Source of the DNA: Shewanella violacea DSS12
GTDB taxonomy: Bacteria; Pseudomonadota; Gammaproteobacteria; Enterobacterales; Shewanellaceae
DNA length: 64,000 nt
Assembly (NCBI RefSeq): GCF_000091325.1
Contig: NC_014012.1
Location: 1,922,001 to 1,986,000 of the forward strand
Direction of reading: 5' to 3'
Part shown: one piece after another, positions 17,598 through 26,320 of the stretch
How positions within the stretch are numbered: position 1 is the stretch's first letter
Layout of the letters: each line of letters starts with the position of its first letter
Notes under the pieces: model-generated
What the model was told of the DNA's origin: nothing
The model's input: the letters and a program-made list of their open reading frames with translations, nothing else
Databases searched by the model: none
Translations under genes and position numbers: made by a program

Positions 17598-20438
17598 ATG
17601 TCTAGATTCGATCTTTCGCGTCGGTCATTTATAAAGCAATGTGTGGTGGGCGGAGTCGCCGTGTACAGTGCGCCTATGCTGTTTAACGCAGGCAAGGCGA
17701 ATGCAGCAATGGTTTCTGATGCTTTGATGGAGCAGTGGAAAGGGACGGGTAAACCTAAATTTCGTCTAGACGGTATCGCTAAAGTCACCGGGCAGAAGAT
17801 TTATGGCCGCGATTACCGCGCCATGGACATGGATGGCTGGCCCGATACTCAGCACTATGGATTTATTTTACGTGCTAATAAAGCCGATCACCGTTTCGAA
17901 GGCATAAACCTTTCAGCAATCCCGGAAAGTGCTAAACCAAGTCTGGTGATCACATCTACAACACTTAAAGAGGCTGGCATTAAATTACCGGGCTTTTTCG
18001 GCGATAAGATGTTGTTAGCCAAAGGTCAAACGCCTGATTACTTAGGTCACGCGGTTGCCCTGTTGATATTTAGTGATTTTACTTCCTTTAAAGCCGCTAA
18101 GCTCAGGCTGCAGTTTAGCGAGAGCGCCATTATTTATGGTGAGAAAACGTCATTAACCAGCGAGAGTAAAGATCCCTTAGCCAGTTGGCGTATCGTTCGC
18201 TCTGAGGGGAAAAATGGTGCCAATGGCGTGGATAATTACAGTACCTTGAGCGATGGACTCTTCTTCCCTAATTATGTCGACCATCAGGCAGTCTGGCCTA
18301 CAGATAGTGACAAATCTGGTTCAACGGCCCAGCGCGCCATCTATTATGCCGATGATATGGCGAAGCAGATGGATGAAGAGGACTGGTTTATCTTTGAGCA
18401 AGATTATCAGACTCAGTCTATCGAGCCCATGATGATGGAGCCAGAAGCATTCAACGGTTGGTTCGACCGCGCCAGTGGCACTCTACATACTGTGCTCACC
18501 ATACAATCTCCCCATGATTTTTATCTGCAAGCCGGTGAGATGATTGAACACAGTAAGTATAAACATCAGATCACTAAGCTAGTCGTGCATTCGCCCTTCA
18601 TAGGTGGTGGCTTCGGCGCAAAGGATCATTCCATATTTCCTTATTATGGCCTGATGGCATCTCTGTTAAGTGATAAGCCAGTGCATATCGCCAACGATAG
18701 ATTTGAGCAATTTCAGGCGGGTCTAAAACGTCATCCGTTTAAGATGCATCATAAGCTGGCCATCGATAAGAAAACCCTTAAATTTAAGGCATTAATCTCA
18801 GATATGGTGATTGATGGCGGTGGACGCTTAAACTTTACCGGCTCTGTGACTATGGTGGGGGCCAGTGCACTGCAAGGTGTGTACTATCTGCCACAAAACG
18901 ATATCACAGCCGTGGCTTATGCTTCACAGAATCCTGATTGTGGTTCGATGCGAGGCTATGGCACCTTACAAGCTATGTCTGCCATGGAGATGATGGTCAA
19001 CGAGTCGGCAGAGAAACTTAATGTCGACCCATTCGACCTCAGGCTCGCCAACATCATGCAGCCTGGTTATCGTAACACTCAGGGCGCAATTCCCAATGGG
19101 GCACTGCGTTATCAGGAGATGTTGGAACTGGCGCAAAAGCACGATATTTGGGTTAACCGCGAACAGAAAAAACAAGAGTTTGAAGCAAGTAATCCGGGTA
19201 AAAAATATGGCGTAGGTTTTGGCATAGTGACCAAAGATTATGGTACCGGGGCCAATGCACCTTCGACTCAGATTTCTATCACTAAAGAAGGCAAGATTGT
19301 CGTTCGTCTCGCTTCCATGGAGATGGGAACCGGCACTGACACCTCTCAAGGAACCCTTGTTCAGCAGTATCTGGGTAACATGGCCGATGAAGTCTTCCTC
19401 GGTGAGGTGACGCTTTGGGATGTGATGAAGCTTAAAGAGACAGATTCTCCCTATTTAATCTCGCAAGATAAGCAAGATGTGATGGAGAAAGATCCTCGTT
19501 GGACGCCATCTATCGCGATGGCCTCTTCGGCATCTCAATCTTCATACTTTCAGAGTCACACCACAAATATTGCCGCTAAGATCATCTTAGAGCAGGGCTT
19601 ATGGCCCGCAGCAATTGAGATCTGGCGAACACAATTTTTCAATAATGACCACGCGCCTGCTGACTTTACCGATGTTAACAATGCCCATTGGATTGACGGT
19701 AAATTAACGGCGGCAGGTTACCCACCACTGTCTATCGATATTCTGGCTCATAAAGCCCACACCATGGGACTTGTGACTGGAGTGATGGTCCATGCATTCA
19801 ATCGCTGGTCTTGGGCCGAGAGTGAATTCGTTATCGCAGGAAAAAGCAACAAGCTTTCCATCGATGCCTTAGCGCTCCAATACGGCAGTGGTGCGAGTAA
19901 AGCTAAGCAAGCCTTGATGGGTGATACAGGCTATCACTTACTCGACAGAAGCAGAGTGAACTACCCGAGCACCACCATGAATAATGCCATGGTCACTTAC
20001 TACGCGCCGTGTGCCACTCTATGTGAAATAGCCGTACAGGAAGGCAGTGGCGAGGTCGAGATATTAGCGACCCATACTTGGCTGGAATGTGGCCGGGTTA
20101 TCGTTGAAAAACTGGTAGAAGGCCAGATAGAAGGTGGCCTAGTCATGGGACTTGGTCATGTGCTGCATGAGTATTTGCCATTGGGTGAGGAGGGCGCAGG
20201 TAACGGCACCTGGAACCTTAACCGTTATCAGGTTCCTCTGGCTAAGCATGTAGGGGTATGGAATTTAACCCATACTATATTGCCGCCCTTGTCGGAATCA
20301 GATCCAACCAAAGGTATGGCTGAAGTGGTGATGATCCCCATAGTTCCGGCCGTTGTGGAAGCCGTTTATCAGGCAATAGGTACACGTTTTTATCATTTAC
20401 CTATCAGTAAGAAAGAGATTAAGAAGGCATTATCATGA
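17598..20438 (+). CDS. Tat-exported molybdopterin-binding oxidoreductase, large subunit
   Basis: This protein has about 946 residues and belongs to the xanthine dehydrogenase/aldehyde oxidase superfamily (IorB/nicotinate-dehydrogenase-like). A twin-arginine signal (RRSFIKQ, hydrophobic core, cleavage near AGKANA) places it in the periplasm. ATG 17598 is preferred because AAGGAAAG precedes it; an ATG at 17553 would add 15 residues before the Tat motif. Cofactor segments visible are GGGFGAKDHS, DCGSMRGYGTLQ and the C-terminal GMAEVVMIPIVPA with the catalytic Glu. It overlaps the 2Fe-2S gene by ATGA. With a cytochrome c subunit, electrons probably pass to the respiratory chain. The substrate (aldehyde or N-heterocycle) is not deducible. 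Confidence 0.9.
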   Translation: MSRFDLSRRSFIKQCVVGGVAVYSAPMLFNAGKANAAMVSDALMEQWKGTGKPKFRLDGIAKVTGQKIYGRDYRAMDMDGWPDTQHYGFILRANKADHRFEGINLSAIPESAKPSLVITSTTLKEAGIKLPGFFGDKMLLAKGQTPDYLGHAVALLIFSDFTSFKAAKLRLQFSESAIIYGEKTSLTSESKDPLASWRIVRSEGKNGANGVDNYSTLSDGLFFPNYVDHQAVWPTDSDKSGSTAQRAIYYADDMAKQMDEEDWFIFEQDYQTQSIEPMMMEPEAFNGWFDRASGTLHTVLTIQSPHDFYLQAGEMIEHSKYKHQITKLVVHSPFIGGGFGAKDHSIFPYYGLMASLLSDKPVHIANDRFEQFQAGLKRHPFKMHHKLAIDKKTLKFKALISDMVIDGGGRLNFTGSVTMVGASALQGVYYLPQNDITAVAYASQNPDCGSMRGYGTLQAMSAMEMMVNESAEKLNVDPFDLRLANIMQPGYRNTQGAIPNGALRYQEMLELAQKHDIWVNREQKKQEFEASNPGKKYGVGFGIVTKDYGTGANAPSTQISITKEGKIVVRLASMEMGTGTDTSQGTLVQQYLGNMADEVFLGEVTLWDVMKLKETDSPYLISQDKQDVMEKDPRWTPSIAMASSASQSSYFQSHTTNIAAKIILEQGLWPAAIEIWRTQFFNNDHAPADFTDVNNAHWIDGKLTAAGYPPLSIDILAHKAHTMGLVTGVMVHAFNRWSWAESEFVIAGKSNKLSIDALALQYGSGASKAKQALMGDTGYHLLDRSRVNYPSTTMNNAMVTYYAPCATLCEIAVQEGSGEVEILATHTWLECGRVIVEKLVEGQIEGGLVMGLGHVLHEYLPLGEEGAGNGTWNLNRYQVPLAKHVGVWNLTHTILPPLSESDPTKGMAEVVMIPIVPAVVEAVYQAIGTRFYHLPISKKEIKKALS

Positions 20439-20968
20439 GCATAATTTCACTGAGTATTAACAACAAGGCTATAGGTCCAATTGAGACCAGTGACGATGTC
20501 ATGATGATTGAATTTCTTCATGAACATCTGAATATGACTGGCACCAAATTCGGTTGTGGTGTGGGTGTCTGTCATGCTTGTACTGTGATCATAGATAACC
20601 AAGATGGCACCAGTGAATCCGTGCGTACCTGTATCAATGGTGTGTCGAGATTCAATGGCAAGAAGATAAGAACTGTCGAAGGTCACGCCAAGGCGAATGA
20701 ATTTGGTGAGATCATTAAGCTGTCTCCGGTACAGGAGACTTTTATTGAGAATTTCTCCTTCCAGTGTGGTTGGTGTACCTCAGGCTTCGTCAATGAAACC
20801 ACTGTCTTGGTAGAGCGATTAAAACTCATGCCAATTCGAGTGTCTGAGATTGAAACCGTTATCGAGAAAGCCTTAGGCGATCACGTCTGTCGCTGCACCG
20901 GGTATGTTAAATACTACAAGGCAGTGAAAGAGTTAATCTTATCGACAGAAGGACTCACACGCCCATGA
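20435..20968 (+). CDS. [2Fe-2S] subunit of the molybdopterin oxidoreductase
   Basis: This 177-residue protein has two iron-sulfur modules. The N-terminal ferredoxin-like module has Cys in FGCGVGVCHAC and a later CINGV. The C-terminal four-helix module has CGWCTSG and CRCTGY. This is the standard small subunit (CoxS/IorA type) carrying electrons from the molybdenum centre. The start codon overlaps the previous stop (ATGA), and the next gene again overlaps by ATGA, showing tight translational coupling. No signal peptide is present, so it is probably exported as a complex with the Tat-signalled large subunit. Confidence 0.93.
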   Translation: MSIISLSINNKAIGPIETSDDVMMIEFLHEHLNMTGTKFGCGVGVCHACTVIIDNQDGTSESVRTCINGVSRFNGKKIRTVEGHAKANEFGEIIKLSPVQETFIENFSFQCGWCTSGFVNETTVLVERLKLMPIRVSEIETVIEKALGDHVCRCTGYVKYYKAVKELILSTEGLTRP

Positions 20969-22197
20969 AGATGAATGTCAATATACTCAAATTATCGGCC
21001 CTGTGTTTGGCCTTGCCTCTAACAGCCAATGCCACGCAGAATGACCTCGTTGAGCAGGGTAAGTATCTTGCTAAACTTGGTGACTGTACCGCTTGTCATA
21101 CCATAGATGAAGGTCAGGCCAATGGTGGCGGCCTGCCATTTACGACCCCATTTGGTATCGTCTATTCCACCAATATCAGCTCAAACAAAGAGTTTGGCAT
21201 AGGTCATTACAGCCTGGAAGATTTCACCGATGCGATGCGTGGCGGTGTAGCGCCTAAGGGAAATCTCTATCCTGCCATGCCTTACACCTCTTATCATCTG
21301 CTGACAGATCAAGATATAGAGGCCCTATACCGTTACTTTATGAGCACTAAGCCGGTCAAACAGGAAAACAGGGATAATGACCTGATGTTCCCAACGAATA
21401 TTCGAATGGGGCTTAAGGCATGGAACTTAGTTAACCATGACTCGAAGGTCTTCGAGGCAGATGCTGATAAGAGCGAGAAGTGGAATCGAGGCAGTTATAT
21501 AGTTAATGGCCTGGGTCACTGTGGTGAGTGCCATACTCCAAGAGATGCTATGTTCGCCATGGATCAGTCCAGGCACTTTGAGGGTGAGCTTATCGGTGGT
21601 GCGTTGGCATCCAATATTACCCCGAAAGAGCTAAACCGTCAGGGCTGGACTAAGCAAGATCTCGATGACGTGCTGCGTAAAGGTTATTCGAGAAAAGGTA
21701 CTGTGTTTGCTGGCATGTATCCCGTGGTTTTCCATAGCTTTAGTCACCTAACTAACGATGATATGTCGGCTGTGACCAGCTATTTATTGGATAATGACGG
21801 TGAAATTACTGCTAAGAGCGATACCTTTAATGGCCATGATAAATCAGATCCAGGATATGATCTTTATAAAGGTTATTGCGCCGGTTGTCATGGTATCGAT
21901 GGTGAAGGTAAGCCCAATGTGAGTCCGGCATTGATTGCTAATGCCACCATAGACAAGGCAGTACCAATCAATACCCTGTCTGTGATGCTCAATGGCGTAG
22001 AGGAGCAGAGATACAGCTATACTCATGGTTTTTATGCCATGCCATCTTATCGTGACACATTGAGTGTTAAGCAGTTAACTGAGCTGACTAACTACATACG
22101 TAAGGTATGGACTAAGCAGCCATCGGATTTAACTGAGTCTCAGGTTCAGGAGTGGGTGGATCAGATTGAGGACAGCATTGCCGATGCAGCTCACTGA
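20965..22197 (+). CDS. Triheme cytochrome c electron-transfer subunit
   Basis: This 410-residue exported protein has a signal peptide ending near TANA. Three CXXCH haem sites (CTACH 41-45, CGECH about 186-190, CAGCH about 305-309) define three cytochrome c domains, as in alcohol and aldehyde dehydrogenase cytochrome subunits. Its place directly after the 2Fe-2S subunit, overlapping by ATGA, indicates that it accepts electrons from the molybdoenzyme in the periplasm. Its 3' end overlaps the XdhC-type gene by 14 nt. Confidence 0.93.
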   Translation: MKMNVNILKLSALCLALPLTANATQNDLVEQGKYLAKLGDCTACHTIDEGQANGGGLPFTTPFGIVYSTNISSNKEFGIGHYSLEDFTDAMRGGVAPKGNLYPAMPYTSYHLLTDQDIEALYRYFMSTKPVKQENRDNDLMFPTNIRMGLKAWNLVNHDSKVFEADADKSEKWNRGSYIVNGLGHCGECHTPRDAMFAMDQSRHFEGELIGGALASNITPKELNRQGWTKQDLDDVLRKGYSRKGTVFAGMYPVVFHSFSHLTNDDMSAVTSYLLDNDGEITAKSDTFNGHDKSDPGYDLYKGYCAGCHGIDGEGKPNVSPALIANATIDKAVPINTLSVMLNGVEEQRYSYTHGFYAMPSYRDTLSVKQLTELTNYIRKVWTKQPSDLTESQVQEWVDQIEDSIADAAH

Positions 22198-23170
22198 TAT
22201 TTCGGTATTAGACACAATATCTGACTGGCTCAATGAGCGCCGTCAGGTATGGCTCTGCACCGTTGTGAGCACTTATGGGTCTGCGCCAAGACCCATAGGG
22301 TCCTTGTTTGCGACCGACGGCCAGTTTCGCGCCGGTTCTATCTCTGGGGGCTGTCTCGAAGAGGCATTCCTCGAGATGATTAACCAAGGTGAGTTTAACG
22401 GGCCTGCCTGCTTATTCGATTATGGCAAACACCATAACAAAGAGGGCAGTGTATTCGAGCTTCCTTGCGGTGGCACTATTCGTCTGTTGATTGAGAAGCT
22501 GGAGCCTAATCAAGATTCGATAAATCAGCTGTTGGTTTGGCTTAAGGCCGAGCAATCTAGCCTAAGCTATTGCCGGCGGGTGGATCTTGTGTCTGGTATA
22601 AGCCGTATTGAAGCTGAAGATCAGTCTTCAAACCAAGCCGTGTCAGTGGAAGATAACTCAGTATTATTGCACTATTCTCAAGCCTGGAATGTCTTGCTAT
22701 TGGGGATAAGTCTGGTGAGTCAGCATGTGGCTCAACTCGCACGCCTTGCGGGTTACACAGTCAAGATATGTGATATTCGTAAACAACTTGCCGGCGACTG
22801 GGAATATTCTTCAGCCAACGGCGGCGTAGACGTTAGCTGGCAATCACCGGATCAGTTTGTTGAGCAAAATGTGAATTCCTGCTCAGTGGTGCTAGCCTTA
22901 GCACACGATCCTAGGGTGGATGATTTAGGCTTGATGGCGGCGCTGGAGTCCAATGCATTCTACATAGGTGCTATGGGCTCAAAACGTACCACGGCGACGC
23001 GAATTGAACGCTTAAAGCGCATAGGTGAATACAGCGAGCAAGATATATCACGCTTGCATGCCCCCATAGGTTTAGACATAGGCAGTAAAACGCCGGTGGA
23101 AATTGCGATTTCAATCATGGCCGAAGTGATCGCTAAACGTAATGGCATCGAGCTCGCTAAGGTTAGTTAG
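22184..23170 (+). CDS. XdhC/CoxI family molybdenum cofactor maturation protein
   Basis: This 328-residue protein has an N-terminal XdhC/CoxI domain (VSTYGSAPRPIGSLFATDG, SGGCLEEAFLE) and a C-terminal Rossmann-like XdhC_C domain (LLLGISLVSQHVAQLARLAGY, then FYIGAMGSKRTTATR and GLDIGSKTPVEIAISIMAEV). Family members bind, sulfurate and insert the cofactor into xanthine-oxidase-type enzymes. ATG 22184 is chosen because GAGGA lies 11 nt upstream; an earlier in-frame TTG at 22166 is less likely. It is cytosolic, last in the operon, and followed by a terminator. Confidence 0.9.
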   Translation: MQLTDISVLDTISDWLNERRQVWLCTVVSTYGSAPRPIGSLFATDGQFRAGSISGGCLEEAFLEMINQGEFNGPACLFDYGKHHNKEGSVFELPCGGTIRLLIEKLEPNQDSINQLLVWLKAEQSSLSYCRRVDLVSGISRIEAEDQSSNQAVSVEDNSVLLHYSQAWNVLLLGISLVSQHVAQLARLAGYTVKICDIRKQLAGDWEYSSANGGVDVSWQSPDQFVEQNVNSCSVVLALAHDPRVDDLGLMAALESNAFYIGAMGSKRTTATRIERLKRIGEYSEQDISRLHAPIGLDIGSKTPVEIAISIMAEVIAKRNGIELAKVS

Positions 23171-23217
23171 CCTAGGCGTGTTAAATACGCTTGTTAAATA
23201 CTCTTGTTAAATGAAAG

Positions 23218-23245
23218 TGCCGGTTCAGTTTGAACCGGCATTTTT
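23218..23245 (+). terminator. Rho-independent terminator of the molybdoenzyme operon
   Basis: A perfect 10-bp stem TGCCGGTTCA / TGAACCGGCA with a 3-nt loop is followed by five T. Confidence 0.93.
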
Positions 23246-23308
23246 GTACCTGTTAAACCATAATCCTCTTCATGTGACATCTATTCAGTTTGGCTTAAAA
23301 TCGCGCCA

Positions 23309-23348
23309 TGGTCATAAGTCTGTTTTCTATCCGTCATGTTAGTGTCAT
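23309..23348 (+). promoter_or_regulatory. Two tandem PhoB boxes (four phased half-sites)
   Basis: Four heptamers begin exactly 11 nt apart: TGGTCAT (23309), CTGTTTT (23320), CCGTCAT (23331) and GTGTCAT (23342). Against the PhoB half-site CTGTCAT they match 5, 5, 6 and 6 of 7 positions. The 7+4 phasing is that of Pho boxes. A TAGAGT hexamer at 23359-23364 sits where a PhoB-dependent -10 is expected. The downstream gene encodes a PhoX-type phosphatase. Confidence 0.75.
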
Positions 23349-23406
23349 CTATTCTCGTTAGAGTTCAGCTCAAAATATGTCAGCAATTAGTCGTACTGAG
23401 GATATT

Positions 23407-25443
23407 ATGAGTAAAGCAACCCACAATAGTACTGTATATAACAAAAGCAATAATGAAGCCTTTTCAAGGATCTTAGATAAGCATATTTCGAGAAGAAGTA
23501 TGTTAAAAACCGGTTTAGGCACCGCTGGTTTTTCACTCTTTAGCAGTGTCGGCCTCACTGGGTGTTTTAGCAGTGATACTAAGCCTGATCCGATACCTGA
23601 ACTTAAATTAGGTTTTAGCTCCATTGCCTGCGCTAAGAAAGACAGTGTTGTGGTTGCAAAAGGGTACTCGGCTCAGGTGTTGGCACCATGGGGGACACCG
23701 CTCAACGATATGGCTCAGGAGTGGCTGAGTGATGGCAGTAATACAGCGTTAGATCAGGCTAACTCTGTCGGACAGAACCATGATGGTATGCATTTCTATC
23801 CCCTGAATGGATCTTCAACCGATGGTCTCATGTGTATTAACCATGAGTATATTCAGCAAGAAGCACTGCACCCGAATGGAGCGAGTGTAGATCCAATCTC
23901 AGGTTTAAGAAACAGCGCCGAAGAGATAAGAAAAGAGATAAATGCCCATGGCATCACAGTTGTACGTATCAGTTTGCTTGCTGGTGAGTGGCGAGTGATA
24001 AAAAATGATCCCCACAATCGCCGCATTACTGCCGCCACTGAGTTGCAAATAGCGGGACCTTTGTCTGGTCATGCATCCCTAATCACGCCTTTCTCTCCAA
24101 AAGGAAAGAGGGCTCGGGGTACTTCTAACAATTGCGGTAATGGTTTTACCCCTTGGGGAACCTATCTGACCTGTGAAGAGAACTGGCCTGGTTACTTTAT
24201 CAATAGGGATACGCGGTCTGAGCAGCAGATAAGAATCGGGATCAAGAAAAAGGATGATAAGCACACCAAGTATTCTTGGGAAGATCTTGCCGGAGATGAA
24301 AGTGAGCAAGAAAGTGAGTTTTCTCGGTTCAATATTACGCCAACGGGGAATAACTCGCTGGAAGATTATCGAAATGAAGCCAATGGTTACGGCTATATCG
24401 TCGAGATAGACCCTCACGATCCTCAGTCTGTCGCCGTTAAACGTACGGCACTGGGTCGCTTTCGTCATGAAGGTATCGCCTATGGCAAGTTAAAAGAGGG
24501 CCATAGCTTAAGCTGTTATATGGGACACGATACCAACAATGAGTATCTCTATAAATTTGTTTCCGAAGCTTTATGGGATCCGGCGGATGCCGAACGGACA
24601 GACAGGTTGACTGTGGGCCAAAAGTACATGGATACGGGAACCTTGTATGTGGCTCGATTCGATGAAGAAGGTAAAGGTGTATGGTTGCCTTTGACTTTAG
24701 ATAGTCCGAAGCAAGAGGGAGGCACGCTAGGGGATGATTTCGACTCTTTGGCCGATATCATACTCAATACGGCCGGTGCGGCCGATAGAGTGGGAGCTAC
24801 TCCCATGGATCGCCCCGAGTGGACCACAGTGGATCCTATTACAGGTAGCGTTTATTTGTCCTTAACCAATAACAAGGCACGAGAAGAGCCCAATATTGCA
24901 AATCCGAGAGCACCCAATGATTTTGGTCATATCATTCGCTGGAATGATGTCGATGGCAGTGATGAGTTTAGTTGGGATATATTTGTATTTGGCGCACCAT
25001 CGGATGGCGCGAATGATATCAACCTGTCTGGCCTGACCGAGTCTAATGAGTTCGCATGTCCTGACGGTCTGTCATTCGATGCTCGTGGCATACTCTGGGT
25101 ACAAACCGATAACAGTGGCTCGATGGAAGTTAAAGATAAGACCAATGATCAGATGTTGGCTGTGATCCCAAGTAAACTCGTCGATAAGGACGGTAAGGCT
25201 GACATCATACATGGTGATAACCAAGCTGAGCTGAGACGTTTCTTCGTGGGACCAAATGCTTGTGAGATCACAGGGCTTACCTTTACCCCAGATCAGAAAA
25301 ATTGCTTCTTGAATATTCAGCATCCTGGAAATTGGCCTTATAACATGGACGCTACAGCTGAGACCCCAGAGGGGCAGATTATTAGGCCGCGCTCGGCCAC
25401 TGTGTTCATACGTAAAGATGATGGCGGTGAGATTGGTGTTTAA
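23407..25443 (+). CDS. PhoX family phosphatase (DUF839), Tat-exported
   Basis: This protein has about 678 residues. A twin-arginine signal (SRRSMLKTGLG, hydrophobic core ending LTGC) directs export, and the terminal Cys suggests possible lipidation. DUF839/PhoX segments follow: DGMHFYPL, LMCINHEY, NNCGNGFTPWGTYLTCEENW, GRFRHEGIAYGK, YMGHDTNNEYLYKFVS and the C-terminal ITGLTFTPDQKNCFLNIQHPG. PhoX enzymes are calcium/iron alkaline phosphatases. ATG 23407 is preferred over the in-frame ATG 23377 because GAGGA precedes it and the predicted Pho promoter would leave almost no leader for 23377. Tandem PhoB boxes upstream predict induction by phosphate starvation. Confidence 0.88.
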   Translation: MSKATHNSTVYNKSNNEAFSRILDKHISRRSMLKTGLGTAGFSLFSSVGLTGCFSSDTKPDPIPELKLGFSSIACAKKDSVVVAKGYSAQVLAPWGTPLNDMAQEWLSDGSNTALDQANSVGQNHDGMHFYPLNGSSTDGLMCINHEYIQQEALHPNGASVDPISGLRNSAEEIRKEINAHGITVVRISLLAGEWRVIKNDPHNRRITAATELQIAGPLSGHASLITPFSPKGKRARGTSNNCGNGFTPWGTYLTCEENWPGYFINRDTRSEQQIRIGIKKKDDKHTKYSWEDLAGDESEQESEFSRFNITPTGNNSLEDYRNEANGYGYIVEIDPHDPQSVAVKRTALGRFRHEGIAYGKLKEGHSLSCYMGHDTNNEYLYKFVSEALWDPADAERTDRLTVGQKYMDTGTLYVARFDEEGKGVWLPLTLDSPKQEGGTLGDDFDSLADIILNTAGAADRVGATPMDRPEWTTVDPITGSVYLSLTNNKAREEPNIANPRAPNDFGHIIRWNDVDGSDEFSWDIFVFGAPSDGANDINLSGLTESNEFACPDGLSFDARGILWVQTDNSGSMEVKDKTNDQMLAVIPSKLVDKDGKADIIHGDNQAELRRFFVGPNACEITGLTFTPDQKNCFLNIQHPGNWPYNMDATAETPEGQIIRPRSATVFIRKDDGGEIGV

Positions 25444-25959
25444 CGCATTTGAGTGGAAGCTTGGCTTATAGCGTTAAAGAGCGCTGTAAACTTGTAACCC
25501 TTCATAGTAAAAGCCAGTGGTGGTGGCAAGGTGTCACTGCCATTGCCTCTAATTGCTGACATTAACTTCCGCATTTCAGATTATTTATCTTGGTTGATTA
25601 CTCAGTGCCATGAGTCACTACTTATGGCTCATGGCAGATTACTCATGGCTCATGCCCATTACCCATCGCCTTATGCCTATTTGCATTAGATGTTGAAGCT
25701 TGGCTCGAGTGACTATTCAAATACTCAAATACAAACTTTTAAAATGGACTATTGAATATTTTATACGATAATGTATTGTTGGTTAGGTACTAACACTTAA
25801 GTTTTATTGTTAGATACTTACAAACACTGAGTTTATTGTCTAATTATTTTATCAGTTGGAATTATTTAGTACCTGGTACCTATTGGTATAAGAGAGAAAC
25901 GCTAAATTTTCCTCAAGCTGACTTCGTGGTCAAACACCTGGGTATTTAAAGGATGTATT
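25444..25959. other. 516-nt AT-rich gap before a small peptide gene
   Basis: No gene is apparent. A cluster of short repeated words (ATGGCTCATG twice, with related CCATGAGTCA and CATGCCCATTA) occupies about 25605-25680. The right half is AT-rich and contains an AGTACCTGGTACCT palindrome near 25870, close to where the promoter of the small gene should be. Confidence 0.35.
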
Positions 25960-26139
25960 ATGAATAATTCAAAAAAAATAGTCTTAAAGAATGATCAAAA
26001 TAATCACCTGAATGATCAGATAGAAGGTTTTGGTGAGTTTTCAATGGCGAGTGCCAATAAGAAAGAATACCAAGCATATAATGCCGAGTCTAACATGAGC
26101 GACGATGTGACCTGGAACTATGTGCGTGGTTATAACTAG
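25960..26139 (+). CDS. Unrecognised 59-residue small protein
   Basis: An ATG preceded by AAAGGA opens a 59-residue frame. The product begins MNNSKKIVLKNDQNNHLNDQ, is rich in Asn/Asp/Glu/Lys, has a central GFGEFSMASANKKEYQAYN stretch and ends TWNYVRGYN. There is no signal peptide, membrane segment or Cys. It is isolated, 520 nt after the PhoX gene, and is followed by a bidirectional terminator shared with fabH. The layout resembles small precursor peptides (polar leader, aromatic C-terminus), but no modification enzyme lies nearby. I do not recognise a family; being real is supported by the Shine-Dalgarno and terminator only. Confidence 0.5.
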   Translation: MNNSKKIVLKNDQNNHLNDQIEGFGEFSMASANKKEYQAYNAESNMSDDVTWNYVRGYN

Positions 26140-26245
26140 GCCTTATTTTATTAGGTATTAGTAGGGAACTAGCAGTTGCTGCCGATCGATATCCCCTGAC
26201 TCTGACTGGCGGGGATAATTCTTTATTAGTGAAGTCCTTATACAC

Positions 26246-26273
26246 AAAAACACCAGCCTAGGCTGGTGTTTTT
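26246..26273. terminator. Bidirectional terminator between small gene and fabH
   Basis: A perfect 13-bp stem AAAAACACCAGCC / GGCTGGTGTTTTT with a 2-nt loop gives a U-run on either strand. It serves the plus-strand small gene and the convergent minus-strand fabH. Confidence 0.92.
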
Positions 26274-26320
26274 CGTTGAAGCTGATATTGCGCACTAATA
26301 TTGACAATATTAGTTAGCGG

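Noticed and set aside
25960..26139. Calling the 59-residue peptide a darobactin-type RiPP precursor
   Set aside because: Only a loose aromatic pattern is shared and no radical SAM, transporter or protease gene lies beside it; kept as an unknown small protein.
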